Shown here: in pieces, positions 9,784 through 17,868 of the stretch
Numbering within the stretch: position 1 is the stretch's first letter
Layout of the letters: each line of letters opens with the position of its first letter
Assembly (NCBI RefSeq): GCF_900100925.1
Contig: NZ_FNKO01000002.1
Location: 620,001-684,000 of the forward strand
Reading direction: 5' to 3'
Length of the DNA: 64,000 nt
From: Actinopolyspora saharensis
GTDB taxonomy: Bacteria > Actinomycetota > Actinomycetes > Mycobacteriales > Pseudonocardiaceae
The notes under the pieces: generated by a model
The model's database searches: none
What the model saw: the letters and a program-made list of their open reading frames with translations, nothing else
What the model was told of the DNA's origin: nothing
Made by a program: the position numbers and the translations under genes

Positions 9784-10179
9784 GGCGTCCTCCTGTTGCC
9801 TTGACCTGGCCGGCCGGAGGGAACCCCCGCCGGCAGACGGGCGAGGCGGCACTCGACGGGCTGGTGCCCTCGGGTGACGCCTAGGGGTGACCGAGACGTA
9901 CTGCCCGGTTCGGGCAGCGGCTCGGCGGACGCTGCGGTCTCACGAGTGTGCCAGCCCGCACCGCCCCTGTCTGCGACTGGGGTCACAGCCCAGCAGTGAA
10001 TTCAACAAATTGTCAACTCAATTTCCGGTTTCCGCCCACGCGAAGCGAGTCCGGACGATCACTGAACGCACCCGGAACGCCCATCGCCGTCCGGGGCGCA
10101 CCACGCCGCGCTGTCCGCGCCCGCTCCTCCGCCCCGCTCTTCCGACGGGGCCGCCCCGGCTTCGTCTAGGCTTGCCGCC
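9784..10179. other. divergent intergenic region, malic enzyme / epimerase-like gene
   Basis: Nearly 400 bases between divergent genes. On the plus strand a TAGGCT hexamer at 10167-10172 lies 7 bases before the GTG of the next gene and fits a leaderless promoter. On the minus side only the ribosome site of the malic enzyme gene is evident. No repeat, RNA gene or small ORF with convincing coding character was seen. Confidence 0.4.
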
Positions 10180-10788
10180 GTGCAAGCACGTCACACGGAG
10201 ATCAGCGGCGCCATCGAGTTCACTCCCCCCGTGTTCCCCGATCATCGCGGGCTGTTCGTCGCGCCGTTCCAGCAGGACCCCTTCACGGGAGCTGTCGGGC
10301 ACCACATGCCCCTGGCCCAGGTCAACAACAGCGTGTCCAACCGGGGAGTCATCCGCGGGATCCACTTCGCCGACGTCCCGCCGGGCCAGGCCAAGTACGT
10401 CTACTGCGCGCGGGGGAGCCTGCTGGACGTGATCGTGGACGTCCGCACCGGCTCCCCCACGTTCGGGCAGTGGGAGGCGATTCGGCTGGACGCCGAGCGG
10501 TACAACGCCGTCTACCTGGCGGAAGGGCTCGGACACGCCTTCACCGCCCTGGACGACAACACCGTGATGATCTACCTGTGCTCGACTCCCTACAACCCGC
10601 CCGCCGAGCACGCCGTCACCCCGTTCGACCCCGAGCTCGCGCTGCCGTGGGACGAACTGGACGCGGATCCGATCCTGTCCGAAAAGGACCAGCACGCACC
10701 CACCCTCGCCGAGGCGGCCGCCGCGGGCACGCTTCCCGCGTACCAGGACTGCCTCGAGCACTACGAGCGGTTGCGCTCCGCGGGCTGA
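10180..10788 (+). CDS. dTDP-4-dehydrorhamnose 3,5-epimerase family protein (RmlC-like cupin)
   Basis: A 202-residue single-domain cupin of the RmlC family, which epimerises dTDP-4-keto-6-deoxyglucose at C3/C5. The family core is present: RGLFVAPF near the N-terminus, VIRGIHFADVPPGQAKYVYC with the catalytic-type His in RGIH, GSLLDVIVDVRTGSPTFGQW, and EGLGHAFTAL. The final part carries DPELALPWDE as in genuine RmlC. No other rhamnose genes adjoin it, so it may act on another nucleotide keto-sugar (EvaD/NovW-like). The GTG start lies 7 bases after a TAGGCT -10-like hexamer, suggesting a leaderless mRNA. Confidence 0.88.
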   Translation: MQARHTEISGAIEFTPPVFPDHRGLFVAPFQQDPFTGAVGHHMPLAQVNNSVSNRGVIRGIHFADVPPGQAKYVYCARGSLLDVIVDVRTGSPTFGQWEAIRLDAERYNAVYLAEGLGHAFTALDDNTVMIYLCSTPYNPPAEHAVTPFDPELALPWDELDADPILSEKDQHAPTLAEAAAAGTLPAYQDCLEHYERLRSAG

Positions 10789-10994
10789 GCTCCGCCCCGC
10801 CCCGCCCCGGTGCGCGGGTGCTCACCCGAACCGCCGCGGGACGCGGGCGGGGATCCGGAGCGGATGCGCGACCGACGTGCGGCCGCGCCGTCCAGCGCGG
10901 CCCCTCGCCGGAGCGGGGATTCCGCGCACGGCCCCGTGGTTGGCTTCAGCTCAACAACCACTCACGGCGGGCGGGAGCCGAGAACACCGGCCGG

Positions 10995-11309
10995 TCAGCG
11001 TATTCGACCGGGGCGGGGAACGAGCCGCCAGTGCAACACTCCGAGCACCTCGGCGGGGCCGAGCTCCCTGGAGTCCGTGGACGCCTCGGCGTGGTCGCCG
11101 GTCACGTGCCAACCACCGTCCTGCCGGCACACCGCGCGCTTGACCGAAAGCTGCTCGGGGCGAGAGGACCACCGCACCAGGACCACGTCGCCCGGTGACG
11201 GCTCGCTCCGCAGTTTGAGCAGCACGATGTCGCCGTCCCGCAGTGTAGGAGCCATCGAAGCCCCCCGCACGCGCAACCTGCGCCACCTCAACCGACCGAG
11301 CGAACTCAC
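10995..11309 (-). CDS. sodX: nickel-type superoxide dismutase maturation protease
   Basis: A 104-residue S26-family (signal-peptidase-like) peptidase without a membrane anchor. It has the Ser nucleophile in RGASMAPTLRDGD and the general-base Lys in LSVKRAVC, the two catalytic blocks of S26 enzymes, plus a typical GDHAEASTDSR block. It lies divergently next to the NiSOD gene. SodX proteases cut the NiSOD propeptide to expose the N-terminal His that binds nickel. Two GTG codons compete; 11309 has GGAGG five bases upstream and is preferred over 11315. Calls here rest on motif plus neighbour. Confidence 0.92.
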   Translation of the reverse strand: MSSLGRLRWRRLRVRGASMAPTLRDGDIVLLKLRSEPSPGDVVLVRWSSRPEQLSVKRAVCRQDGGWHVTGDHAEASTDSRELGPAEVLGVLHWRLVPRPGRIR

Positions 11310-11393
11310 ACCCACCTCCGTAAGACAAGAACGATCGTAACGGAGTAGGGTCGGCCCCGTCGGAGCATTCACTGTCACTGTCAGGGAGGAAGT

Positions 11394-11801
11394 ATGCGAC
11401 TCCTGTCGCGGCTTCTCGGCCCGCGTCTGGAAGCGACCGCACACTGTGACCTGCCGTGCGGGGTCTACGACCCGGCCCAGGCGCGGATCGAGGCCGAGTC
11501 CGTCAAGGCCATCCAGGAGAAGTACCAGAACAACGAGGACCCCGAGTTCCGCACTCGCGCGATCAACATCGCCGAGCAGCGCTCGGAGCTGGTCAAGCAC
11601 CACCTGTGGGTACTGTGGACCGACTACTTCAAGCCTCACCACTTCGAGAAGTACCCGCAGCTGCACGAGCTGGTGAACAAGGCCACCAAGGCCGCGGGTG
11701 CCGCGGGGACCAAGGGCTCGATGGACCCCTCCACGGGTCAGGAGCTGTTGGACTACATCGCCGAGGTCGACAAGATCTTCTGGGAGACCAAGAAGGGCTG
11801 A
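11394..11801 (+). CDS. sodN: nickel superoxide dismutase
   Basis: A 135-residue NiSOD precursor. The nickel hook HCDLPCGVYDP begins at His17, so residues 1-16 (MRLLSRLLGPRLEATA) are the propeptide removed by SodX. His17, Cys18 and Cys22 are the nickel ligands in this family. The rest (ARIEAESVKAIQEKYQNNED...) matches the four-helix-bundle NiSOD fold; the mature length of 119 residues is close to the Streptomyces enzyme. It detoxifies cytosolic superoxide. ATG 11394 has GGGAGGA upstream. The gene is followed by an intrinsic terminator. In Streptomyces nickel-responsive Nur represses the alternative FeSOD; no Nur box was recognised here. Confidence 0.98.
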   Translation: MRLLSRLLGPRLEATAHCDLPCGVYDPAQARIEAESVKAIQEKYQNNEDPEFRTRAINIAEQRSELVKHHLWVLWTDYFKPHHFEKYPQLHELVNKATKAAGAAGTKGSMDPSTGQELLDYIAEVDKIFWETKKG

Positions 11802-11817
11802 CCTCCGAGTCCTGAGG

Positions 11818-11860
11818 ACGGCGCCGGCCGGCGAGCTCTCGTCGGTCGGCGCCGTTTTTT
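11818..11860 (+). terminator. intrinsic terminator of sodN
   Basis: GC-rich stem: the arms ACGGCGCC (11818-11825) and GGCGCCGT (11848-11855) extend inward through further pairs with a few G-U. A run of six T follows at 11855-11860. It starts 17 bases after the sodN stop. Confidence 0.9.
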
Positions 11861-11937
11861 CGTCTCGGCGGGCACGGCGCGTCCATCCTTCCCTCACCCG
11901 AACGAGCTACCCGGCAGCAGCTCCTTAACCTGTCCGC

Positions 11938-12444
11938 ATGCAGGAACATGCGGACGCTCCGACCACTGACCCGCGTATTCGGGAGACGACACCGGCCGAT
12001 GTCGCCGACGTCGTGCGCCTGGTGCACGAACTGGCCGAGTACGAGAAGGCCCCGCAGGAGTGCCGACTCACCACCGAGCAGCTCGAGGCGGCGCTGTTCG
12101 GGCCACGCCCCGCGCTGTTCGGGCACGTCGCCGAGGTCGACGGCGGAGTCGTCGGCTTCACCCTGTGGTTCCTCAACTTCTCCACCTGGCGCGGGACCCA
12201 CGGGATCTACCTGGAGGACCTCTACGTGGAACCCGCGTACCGGCGGCACGGTCTGGGGCGCGCGCTGCTGTCCACCCTCGCCGCGGAATGCGTGCGCCGC
12301 GGCTACTCCCGGCTCGAGTGGTGGGTGCTGGACTGGAACCGTCCGGCGATCGAGTTCTACGAGTCGATCGGTGCCGCAGCCATGGACGAGTGGACCGTCT
12401 ACCGGCTGGCGGAAGGGGCACTCGAACGAATGGCCCACGGTTGA
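11938..12444 (+). CDS. GNAT N-acetyltransferase, spermidine/spermine acetyltransferase-like
   Basis: A 168-residue GNAT enzyme. The N-terminus RETTPADVADVVRLVHELAEYEK and the acetyl-CoA loop YLEDLYVEPAYRRHGLGRAL closely follow the SSAT (diamine/thialysine acetyltransferase) subfamily. So do VGFTLWFLNFSTWRG and the catalytic-type LDWNRPAIEFYESIGA. It would transfer acetyl from acetyl-CoA to a primary amine such as a polyamine or thialysine. The ATG overlaps a palindromic stretch around 11935-11950 and lacks a strong ribosome site. The substrate is inferred from subfamily only. Confidence 0.85.
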   Translation: MQEHADAPTTDPRIRETTPADVADVVRLVHELAEYEKAPQECRLTTEQLEAALFGPRPALFGHVAEVDGGVVGFTLWFLNFSTWRGTHGIYLEDLYVEPAYRRHGLGRALLSTLAAECVRRGYSRLEWWVLDWNRPAIEFYESIGAAAMDEWTVYRLAEGALERMAHG

Positions 12445-12517
12445 CGGATTTCAAGCAGGCCTTGCCAAGATAGTCTGCCAAGGTCACACGGAGCACACCA
12501 CCACACGAGGTGTCACC

Positions 12518-12856
12518 ATGCCCACTCGCCCGATCAGCAGGTACTTCAACCACGGGCTGACCTTCCGCTGGGCGCAGGGGGACCGGGAGATCGCGGTCAA
12601 ACGCGGTTACGTCGTCGAGGGGAACCCGTTCATCGAAGTGACCCGCCCCAAGCACTTCTCGATCGCCGACCGCCCCTCCGAGGACCCCGCGCAGGACCGG
12701 GACACGTGGCTGGCGACGATCCCGGCCAACCCCTCCGACTGGGACAAGCCCGGGGCGCTGGCCCGGATGGCCGAGAACTGGGCCGCGGCGAACCCGCGGA
12801 GCCTTCCCGCGGACAATCGAGGCGAGGGGGGCGCCCCGACGGGGCAACGCCGTTAG
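12518..12856 (+). CDS. hypothetical protein, 112 residues
   Basis: Starts MPTRPISRYFNHGLTFRWAQ; ATG 12518 has GAGG seven bases upstream. Codon use resembles its neighbours, with strong G/C in third positions, and the ORF has no equally good competitor. The composition is soluble and slightly charged, with a conserved-looking aromatic N-terminus (RYFNHGLTFRW) and a Trp-rich middle (DTWLATIPANPSDW). I do not recognise a family. It follows the acetyltransferase by 73 bases and has a possible own promoter (TAGTCT near 12473). Confidence 0.6.
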   Translation: MPTRPISRYFNHGLTFRWAQGDREIAVKRGYVVEGNPFIEVTRPKHFSIADRPSEDPAQDRDTWLATIPANPSDWDKPGALARMAENWAAANPRSLPADNRGEGGAPTGQRR

Positions 12857-12975
12857 TCGGGGCAACGCCGTCAGTCGTGCTCCGCCCGCCCGTTCCGCGC
12901 GCGGTCCGCTCGGCGCGAACCCCGCGCGGCCGCTCGTTGTCCGGCGGAACCGACCTCGGACAGCTCCGGAGGAAC

Positions 12976-13404
12976 TCAGCCGCTGTTCGAGTCGGGCGCG
13001 ATCCGCGAGCTCATCCACCACTCCCGGCCCGCGCGGTTGAACAGGCACCACAGCACGAACACGGCGGGCACGGCGAAGACGAAGGCCATCAGCGGACTGT
13101 CCGAAGGCCCCATGGCGAACCACGCGACGCCCAGCAGCAGCAGTTGGACCAACAGCACGGGGGTGCGGGCCCAGTGCTTGCTGCGCAGCAATCCCACCCC
13201 CGCCGCGAGCACGCCCAGCGAGATCAGGCCGAAGTAGCCCGCCTCCCCGTAGGTCGACCCCCGGGTGAGCGAACCGACCGTCCCCATGTCGGCCTGCGCG
13301 GCGCGGAGCAGCAACGCCGCCACGAAGGCGAGGCCGGCGACCGCCTGCACCACGGTCACCACACCGGCGAAGCGGACTGTACGAGGGGCTGGCGTTGCCG
13401 ACAC
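12976..13404 (-). CDS. small four-helix integral membrane protein
   Basis: A 142-residue protein with four predicted membrane segments: VVTVVQAVAGLAFVAALLLR, YFGLISLGVLAAGVGLL, TPVLLVQLLLLGVAWFAMG and LMAFVFAVPAVFVLWCLFN. This topology is common among uncharacterised actinobacterial proteins. The start is GTG 13404. There is no enzymatic motif and the function is unknown. It is transcribed convergently with the hypothetical gene at 12518 and divergently from the lipid kinase. Confidence 0.72.
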   Translation of the reverse strand: MSATPAPRTVRFAGVVTVVQAVAGLAFVAALLLRAAQADMGTVGSLTRGSTYGEAGYFGLISLGVLAAGVGLLRSKHWARTPVLLVQLLLLGVAWFAMGPSDSPLMAFVFAVPAVFVLWCLFNRAGREWWMSSRIAPDSNSG

Positions 13405-13637
13405 GACGGCCTCTTTCCTGCTTGAACGCGCTGGTGGTCACACTACGTACCCGCTTTCGATGGTAATACCGGCCGAACGCCGCACCGCGCAGGCCGCTCG
13501 GGCGCCGGACGCGCGAACCGGCCCCACGCGCCCGGCGCATCGGAGCGGGACTTCGGCCCGCTCGAAGTCCCTCGAAAGGACCGTTCGGGTTCACCGGCCG
13601 GGTGAGATCAGGGCGACGGTGTGGCTAGGCTTCGGGT

Positions 13638-14564
13638 GTGCGCGCTGTTCTCGTAGTCAACCCGGAGGCGACCTCCACCAGTTCCGCGGGCAGAGACGTA
13701 CTCGCACACGCTCTGGCCAGCCAGACCGAGCTCGAGCTCGTCGAGACCCGCTACCGCGGCCACGCCGCCGACACCGGATCCCGAGCCACCCGCGAGGACT
13801 TCGACCTGGTCGTGGTGCACGGCGGTGACGGGACCGTGAACGAGGTCGTCAACGGGATGCTGGACACGGAGCCCACCCGCGCGGAGAAGCGGCCGAGCCT
13901 GGCGGTGATCCCCGGAGGTTCGGCCAACGTCTTCGCGGGCGCGCTGGGGGTGCCCCGCGATCCGCTCGAGGCGACGCACCGCCTGCTGCACGCGGTCGAG
14001 CAGCGGCGCGGTCGCTGGGTGGGCCTCGGCAGGGCCAACGGGCGCTGGTTCACCTTCAACGCCGGAGTGGGAATCGACGCCGACGTGGTGGCCGAGGTGG
14101 AAAGGCTGCGCGACAGCGGCCGCAAGGTGACCCCCTGGCTCTACGCCAGGGCCGCCATGGCCTGCTACCTGAGCTCGATCCACTGCGAGCCACTACTGAC
14201 CGTGCATGTAGACGGTGAAGATCCCGTCACCGGGGGACACGCGGCCATGATTTCGAACGCGGATCCGTGGACCTACCTAGGCCCCAGGGCAGTGCACACC
14301 AACCCCGAGACCAGCTTCGACACGGGCATCGGTGTCTTCGTCCTGCGGAGCATGCTTCCTCACGCCGTGTCACGACATGTAGCGCAAATGCTCCGCGATA
14401 GAGCTAAACCACACGGAAAAACTTTGTTCAGGCGTGCGAACACCGGGCATGTACGAGTAGTCTGTCAGGAGCCGTTGCGGGTTCAAGTGGACGGCGACTC
14501 CCTCGGCGAGCTTTCAACGATCGATTTCGAGTCGGTTCCGAACGCTCTCCACGTCGTCGAGTGA
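13638..14564 (+). CDS. diacylglycerol kinase family lipid kinase
   Basis: A 308-residue DAGK_cat/YegS-like lipid kinase. The nucleotide-binding landmark is VVVHGGDGTVNEVVNGML, followed by VIPGGSANVFAGALG. The C-terminal half has the expected all-beta fold with WFTFNAGVGIDADVV. It would phosphorylate a lipid such as diacylglycerol at the membrane surface. Position next to whiB1 matches Rv3218 of M. tuberculosis. The GTG start lies 6 bases after TAGGCT (13626-13631), suggesting a leaderless transcript. Confidence 0.92.
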   Translation: MRAVLVVNPEATSTSSAGRDVLAHALASQTELELVETRYRGHAADTGSRATREDFDLVVVHGGDGTVNEVVNGMLDTEPTRAEKRPSLAVIPGGSANVFAGALGVPRDPLEATHRLLHAVEQRRGRWVGLGRANGRWFTFNAGVGIDADVVAEVERLRDSGRKVTPWLYARAAMACYLSSIHCEPLLTVHVDGEDPVTGGHAAMISNADPWTYLGPRAVHTNPETSFDTGIGVFVLRSMLPHAVSRHVAQMLRDRAKPHGKTLFRRANTGHVRVVCQEPLRVQVDGDSLGELSTIDFESVPNALHVVE

Positions 14565-14698
14565 CTCGCACAACGGACTTGTCACGTGGGTCGGCCCCGC
14601 CGTACCCGATGACCTCCACCCCCAGATCAAGGCCAGTCGATCTTCCGGGTGAGCTCACTCACTCGGTCGTGATCGTCCCCTTGACATTGCGCGAGTTC

Positions 14699-14743
14699 GT
14701 GAAAGTATTCACAAGCGCACGGACTCCGTGAAAGCATTCACAA
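14699..14743 (+). promoter_or_regulatory. two CRP-type operators upstream of whiB1
   Basis: Two near-identical palindromes, GTGAAAGTATTCAC (14699-14712) and GTGAAAGCATTCAC (14728-14741). Each fits the CRP/FNR half-site pattern GTGA-N6-TCAC and they are 29 bases apart centre to centre, roughly three helical turns. The M. tuberculosis whiB1 promoter also carries two CRP (Rv3676) sites, giving dual cAMP-dependent control, so the arrangement appears conserved. The regulator identity is inferred. Confidence 0.85.
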
Positions 14744-14797
14744 ACACCCCGAACCAACGAGCGGCACGCATCGCGTGCCTAGCGAGGAGCAAGAACG

Positions 14798-15052
14798 ATG
14801 GACTGGCGCGACCGCGCGGTTTGCCGTGACGAGGACCCCGAACTGTTCTTCCCCGTCGGGAACAGCGGTCCTGCCCTGTTGCAGATCGCCGAAGCGAAAG
14901 CTGTTTGCCGTCGTTGCCCGGTGACCTCCGAATGCCTCGCCTGGGCCTTGGAGACCGGACAGGACGCAGGCGTGTGGGGCGGCATGAGCGAGGACGAGCG
15001 TCGCGCCCTCAAGAGGCGTAACGCGCGTACCCGCGCTCGGACCGATGCCTGA
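14798..15052 (+). CDS. whiB1: WhiB-family iron-sulfur transcription factor WhiB1
   Basis: An 84-residue WhiB protein with the four [4Fe-4S] cysteines at 9, 37, 40 and 46 (CRRCPVTSEC), the GVWGG turn at about 58-62 and a basic C-terminal tail (RRALKRRNARTRART). WhiB1 is an essential NO-sensing regulator that partners with sigma region 4 in mycobacteria. The MDWRDRAVCRDEDPELFFP start and the flanking pdtaS support WhiB1 over other paralogues. ATG 14798 has GAGGAG ten bases upstream. Two CRP-like sites lie 55-100 bases upstream. Confidence 0.95.
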   Translation: MDWRDRAVCRDEDPELFFPVGNSGPALLQIAEAKAVCRRCPVTSECLAWALETGQDAGVWGGMSEDERRALKRRNARTRARTDA

Positions 15053-15294
15053 GTTCCCGAACCAACTGTCCTGAAAGGACTCCGTACTCACGGGTGGGCA
15101 GACCCGACGGAATCCGAGGGGCAACGGCTCGGAAACACCGGACACGCATCGAAAACCACAACACCACCAGGTCGATCCGCGTCGATGTCGGTCGCGAGCG
15201 CGACTACGCGCTCCACAGGGGGGCCGACAGGATCGACCCGCGTTCACCCTATCCGGTGTACGCAGAGCATCGACGCACCCGGCGGCCCCCGAAA

Positions 15295-16791
15295 TCAGCG
15301 GCGGTACTTCAACGGGACCCGCAACACCGCCTCGGTGCCCCGCTGTTCGCGACCGCGCAAACTCAACGACCCGCGGAGCTCGGACTCCACGAGGGTTCGC
15401 ACAATCTGCAGGCCGAGGCGTTCGGCGTGTTCGAGGGAGAAATCCCCCGGTAAGCCCTGGCCGTCATCGGAGATCACCGCGTCCAGCCAACGCGCCGAAC
15501 GCTCCGCCTGCACCACGACCTCACCACCGGTTCCCTCCGGGAAGGCGTGCTCCAGGGCGTTCTGGACGAGTTCGGTCAGCACCATCACCAGCGGAGTCGC
15601 CAGCTCCGCCGCGACCTCACCGAACCGGCCTTCCCGCCGAACGTTCACCCCGGCACCGGCACTGGCGAGATCGCTCATCATCGGGATCACCCGGTCGACG
15701 ACATCGTCCAGGTCGACCCGCTCGTCGACCGACATGGACAGCGTCTCGTGCACCAGCGCGATCGAGGTCACCCTGCGCACGGACTCGTTCAGTGCCTGAC
15801 GCGCGGTCCCGTTCCCGGTCCGACGCGACTGCAGCCGCAGCAACGCAGCCACGGTCTGCAGGTTGTTCTTCACCCGGTGATGAATCTCCCTGATCGTGGC
15901 GTCCTTGGACATCAGGGCGCGGTCCCTGCGCTTGACCTCGGTCACATCGCGCACCAGGACCAGCGCACCGGCCTGCTGTCCACGCGGCTGCAACGGCAGC
16001 GCCCGGAAGAGCACGGTGGCCCCCCGCGCCTCCGCCTCGATCCGCATGCCGGGCTGGCCGTCCAGGGCCTGCCTGATCCGCTGGGAGACCTCATCGGCGT
16101 CGAAGGGATCGGACAGCAGCGACCGCGTCAGCGGGGCGAGCGGGCCGCCCACCAGGTCCGCGGCATGCCCCATCCGGTGGTACGCGGACAGCGCGTTGGG
16201 ACTCGCGAAGACCACCGTGCCCGCGCTGTCCAGCCGGATCAGCCCGTCCCCGACGCGGGGGCTGGTGTGCACGTCGGGAGCCGGCTCGGAGGTGGGAAAG
16301 CTTCCGTCCGCGATCATCTGGCACAGATCCGCGGCACTGCCCAGGTACGAGATCTCCAGCGGGCTGGGCACCCGCGGCACGGCCAGGTTGGTGTCCCGAC
16401 TCAGCACCGCGACCACCGTCTCGCCCAGCCGCACCGGGATCGTCTCGCGCCGCACCGGAACCCCCATGTGCCAGCGCGGATCCTCCTCCCGGCAGATCCG
16501 GCGCTCCCGCACCGCGCGCCGCAGCTGCGGGTGCTCGTGCGGGGTCACCTCGGTCGCGACCATGTCCTCCGGATGAGCCGTGGGGGCCGTGGTGGGCCGA
16601 GCCTGGGCCACGCAGAGGAAACGGCCGTCCCCGGCCTCCTCACCCTCACTTCCGACCGGCACCCACAGCAGGAAGTCCGCGAACGACAGGTCGGAGAGCA
16701 ACTGCCACTCCGCCACGACCAGCTGGAGGTGGTCCGCGACCGAACCGGGCAGCCCCGTGTGCTCGGCCAGCAGGTCACTGAGCGTGGACAC
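15295..16791 (-). CDS. pdtaS: sensor histidine kinase PdtaS
   Basis: A 498-residue soluble kinase: an N-terminal GAF-like region (about 1-150), a PAS domain (about 185-295), then a HisKA_2 dimerisation helix with the phospho-acceptor in EIHHRVKNNLQTVAALLRL (about 305) and an HATPase with ISDDGQGLP. It lacks membrane segments. PdtaS phosphorylates PdtaR, an RNA-binding ANTAR response regulator encoded elsewhere. The gene sits beside whiB1 exactly as Rv3220c does. The start is GTG 16791. The GAF/PAS ligands are unknown; copper/NO sensing has been proposed for the mycobacterial enzyme. Confidence 0.94.
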   Translation of the reverse strand: MSTLSDLLAEHTGLPGSVADHLQLVVAEWQLLSDLSFADFLLWVPVGSEGEEAGDGRFLCVAQARPTTAPTAHPEDMVATEVTPHEHPQLRRAVRERRICREEDPRWHMGVPVRRETIPVRLGETVVAVLSRDTNLAVPRVPSPLEISYLGSAADLCQMIADGSFPTSEPAPDVHTSPRVGDGLIRLDSAGTVVFASPNALSAYHRMGHAADLVGGPLAPLTRSLLSDPFDADEVSQRIRQALDGQPGMRIEAEARGATVLFRALPLQPRGQQAGALVLVRDVTEVKRRDRALMSKDATIREIHHRVKNNLQTVAALLRLQSRRTGNGTARQALNESVRRVTSIALVHETLSMSVDERVDLDDVVDRVIPMMSDLASAGAGVNVRREGRFGEVAAELATPLVMVLTELVQNALEHAFPEGTGGEVVVQAERSARWLDAVISDDGQGLPGDFSLEHAERLGLQIVRTLVESELRGSLSLRGREQRGTEAVLRVPLKYRR

Positions 16792-16836
16792 GAGCAGTCC
16801 CCCGCAGCGTCTCCCAACCCTGTCCGACCGAGTCCC

Positions 16837-17067
16837 TCACGAGCTCTCGACACCTTCGACGACGGCGAGCAGGTCACCCTCGCGGACGACGTCGCCGGCC
16901 TGCACGGCGACCCGGTCGACACGGCCCGACCCCTCGAGCAGCACCGGAATCTCCATCTTCATCGACTCCAGCACCACCAGCGACTCGCCGTCCGAGACCC
17001 GGTCACCGGGGTTCACGTCGACGGACATGACGTTGGCCACCATCTCGGCACGGATCTCCTGCGCCAT
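16837..17067 (-). CDS. biotinylated single-domain protein (TB7.3-like)
   Basis: A 76-residue biotinyl/lipoyl attachment domain on its own. The biotin-acceptor Lys is in VLESMKMEIPV, matching the ESMKM consensus of biotin carboxyl carrier domains. It corresponds to the mycobacterial biotinylated protein TB7.3 (Rv3221c), located between pdtaS and rshA. It may serve as a carrier for an acyl-CoA carboxylase but no carboxylase is nearby. ATG 17067; the gene precedes pdtaS by 45 bases on the same strand. Confidence 0.93.
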   Translation of the reverse strand: MAQEIRAEMVANVMSVDVNPGDRVSDGESLVVLESMKMEIPVLLEGSGRVDRVAVQAGDVVREGDLLAVVEGVESS

Positions 17068-17195
17068 CAGCTACCGCTTCCCTTCTAGACCGGCCCAACC
17101 ACAAGGAAACCATGCGGGCAACCGCCCACGAACAGCAGGTCACCGAACATGTCAGACTAGAGGAGTTCGAACTCGAGTCGGATTAGGAGTGCTCC

Positions 17196-17276
17196 ATGGC
17201 CAAGCGGGCCCGCAAGAAGAAAGCCGCGCGCAAGAACAACGCCAACCACGGCAAGCGTCCGCTGCGCGGCAAGTGA
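17196..17276 (+). CDS. 50S ribosomal protein bL37
   Basis: A 26-residue, highly basic peptide: MAKRARKKKAARKNNANHG then KRPLRGK. It matches the actinobacterial small ribosomal protein bL37 seen in mycobacterial ribosome structures, which also begins MAKR and carries the NHGKRP signature. AGGAGTGCTCC precedes ATG 17196, giving a good ribosome site. The gene is too short for usual gene finders and is divergent from the biotinyl protein. A hairpin terminator follows at 17349-17382. Confidence 0.88.
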   Translation: MAKRARKKKAARKNNANHGKRPLRGK

Positions 17277-17348
17277 CGGTCCTCGCGGACTGGAGCGGCT
17301 CACCCGCCACCGCGCGGCGCCGTGCCGCCTCCGCGACCGCATACAACA

Positions 17349-17382
17349 GGCCCCCGAACCGAAGTCGAACGGTTCGGGGGCC
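17349..17382. terminator. 13-bp hairpin terminator between bL37 and rsrA
   Basis: Arms GGCCCCCGAACCG (17349-17361) and CGGTTCGGGGGCC (17370-17382) pair perfectly around an 8-base loop. CGCTTTCAT follows on the plus strand. It lies between convergent bL37 and rsrA and could serve both. Confidence 0.75.
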
Positions 17383-17532
17383 GCTTTCATACCGCTGGTG
17401 TCGAGGAGCGTTCGACGGCCTCCCGCGTGCGGGGCCCTTCCAGGCCCCGGGGGTGTGCTCCCGAGGTGGTGCCCACCCGGGGACTGCTTCCGCGGCCGTC
17501 GAATCAGTGATGCGCGAACCGGGACTGCCGGC

Positions 17533-17868
17533 TCACTCCGACGAGGAAGCGGGCTTGTGCCGCACCTCGACCGAGGTTCCCTCCGGACCGCTCTCGACGG
17601 TCACATCCGCCTGCCGGAGGACGTTCTCCCTGATGGAGCTGCGCAGCCTGTTGCGCAACTCGGCAGGGGCGTGCTCGCCGCCGCACTTGCGGTGCAGCAG
17701 TTCCTTCAGGTGCTCCTCGATCCCGTAGTGCTCCAGACAGGAGCCGCACTCGTCGAGGTGCCTGCGCAGCGCCGCGCGGCGCTCCTGATCGCACTCGTTG
17801 TCCAGGAAGAGCCAGACCTCGGCCAGCACGTCCTCGCACGAGGTCTGCGGTTCATCGCCGGGATTCAC
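17533..17868 (-). CDS. rsrA: zinc-binding redox-sensing anti-sigma factor
   Basis: A 111-residue ZAS-family anti-sigma factor with Cys11, His37, Cys41 and Cys44; the H-x3-C-x2-C core reads HLDECGSC. In RsrA/RshA, oxidation of these cysteines ejects zinc and frees the sigma factor. The GTG start at 17868 overlaps the sigR stop by four bases (GTGA), coupling their translation and stoichiometry. The C-terminal tail ([18 protein letters not shown]) is also typical. Orthologous position to rshA (Rv3221A). Confidence 0.95.
   Translation of the reverse strand: MNPGDEPQTSCEDVLAEVWLFLDNECDQERRAALRRHLDECGSCLEHYGIEEHLKELLHRKCGGEHAPAELRNRLRSSIRENVLRQADVTVESGPEGTSVEVRHKPASSSE

Noticed and set aside
15547..17088. 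513-residue plus-strand ORF
   Set aside because: Antisense to pdtaS and the biotinyl protein; GC-driven shadow with no domain.
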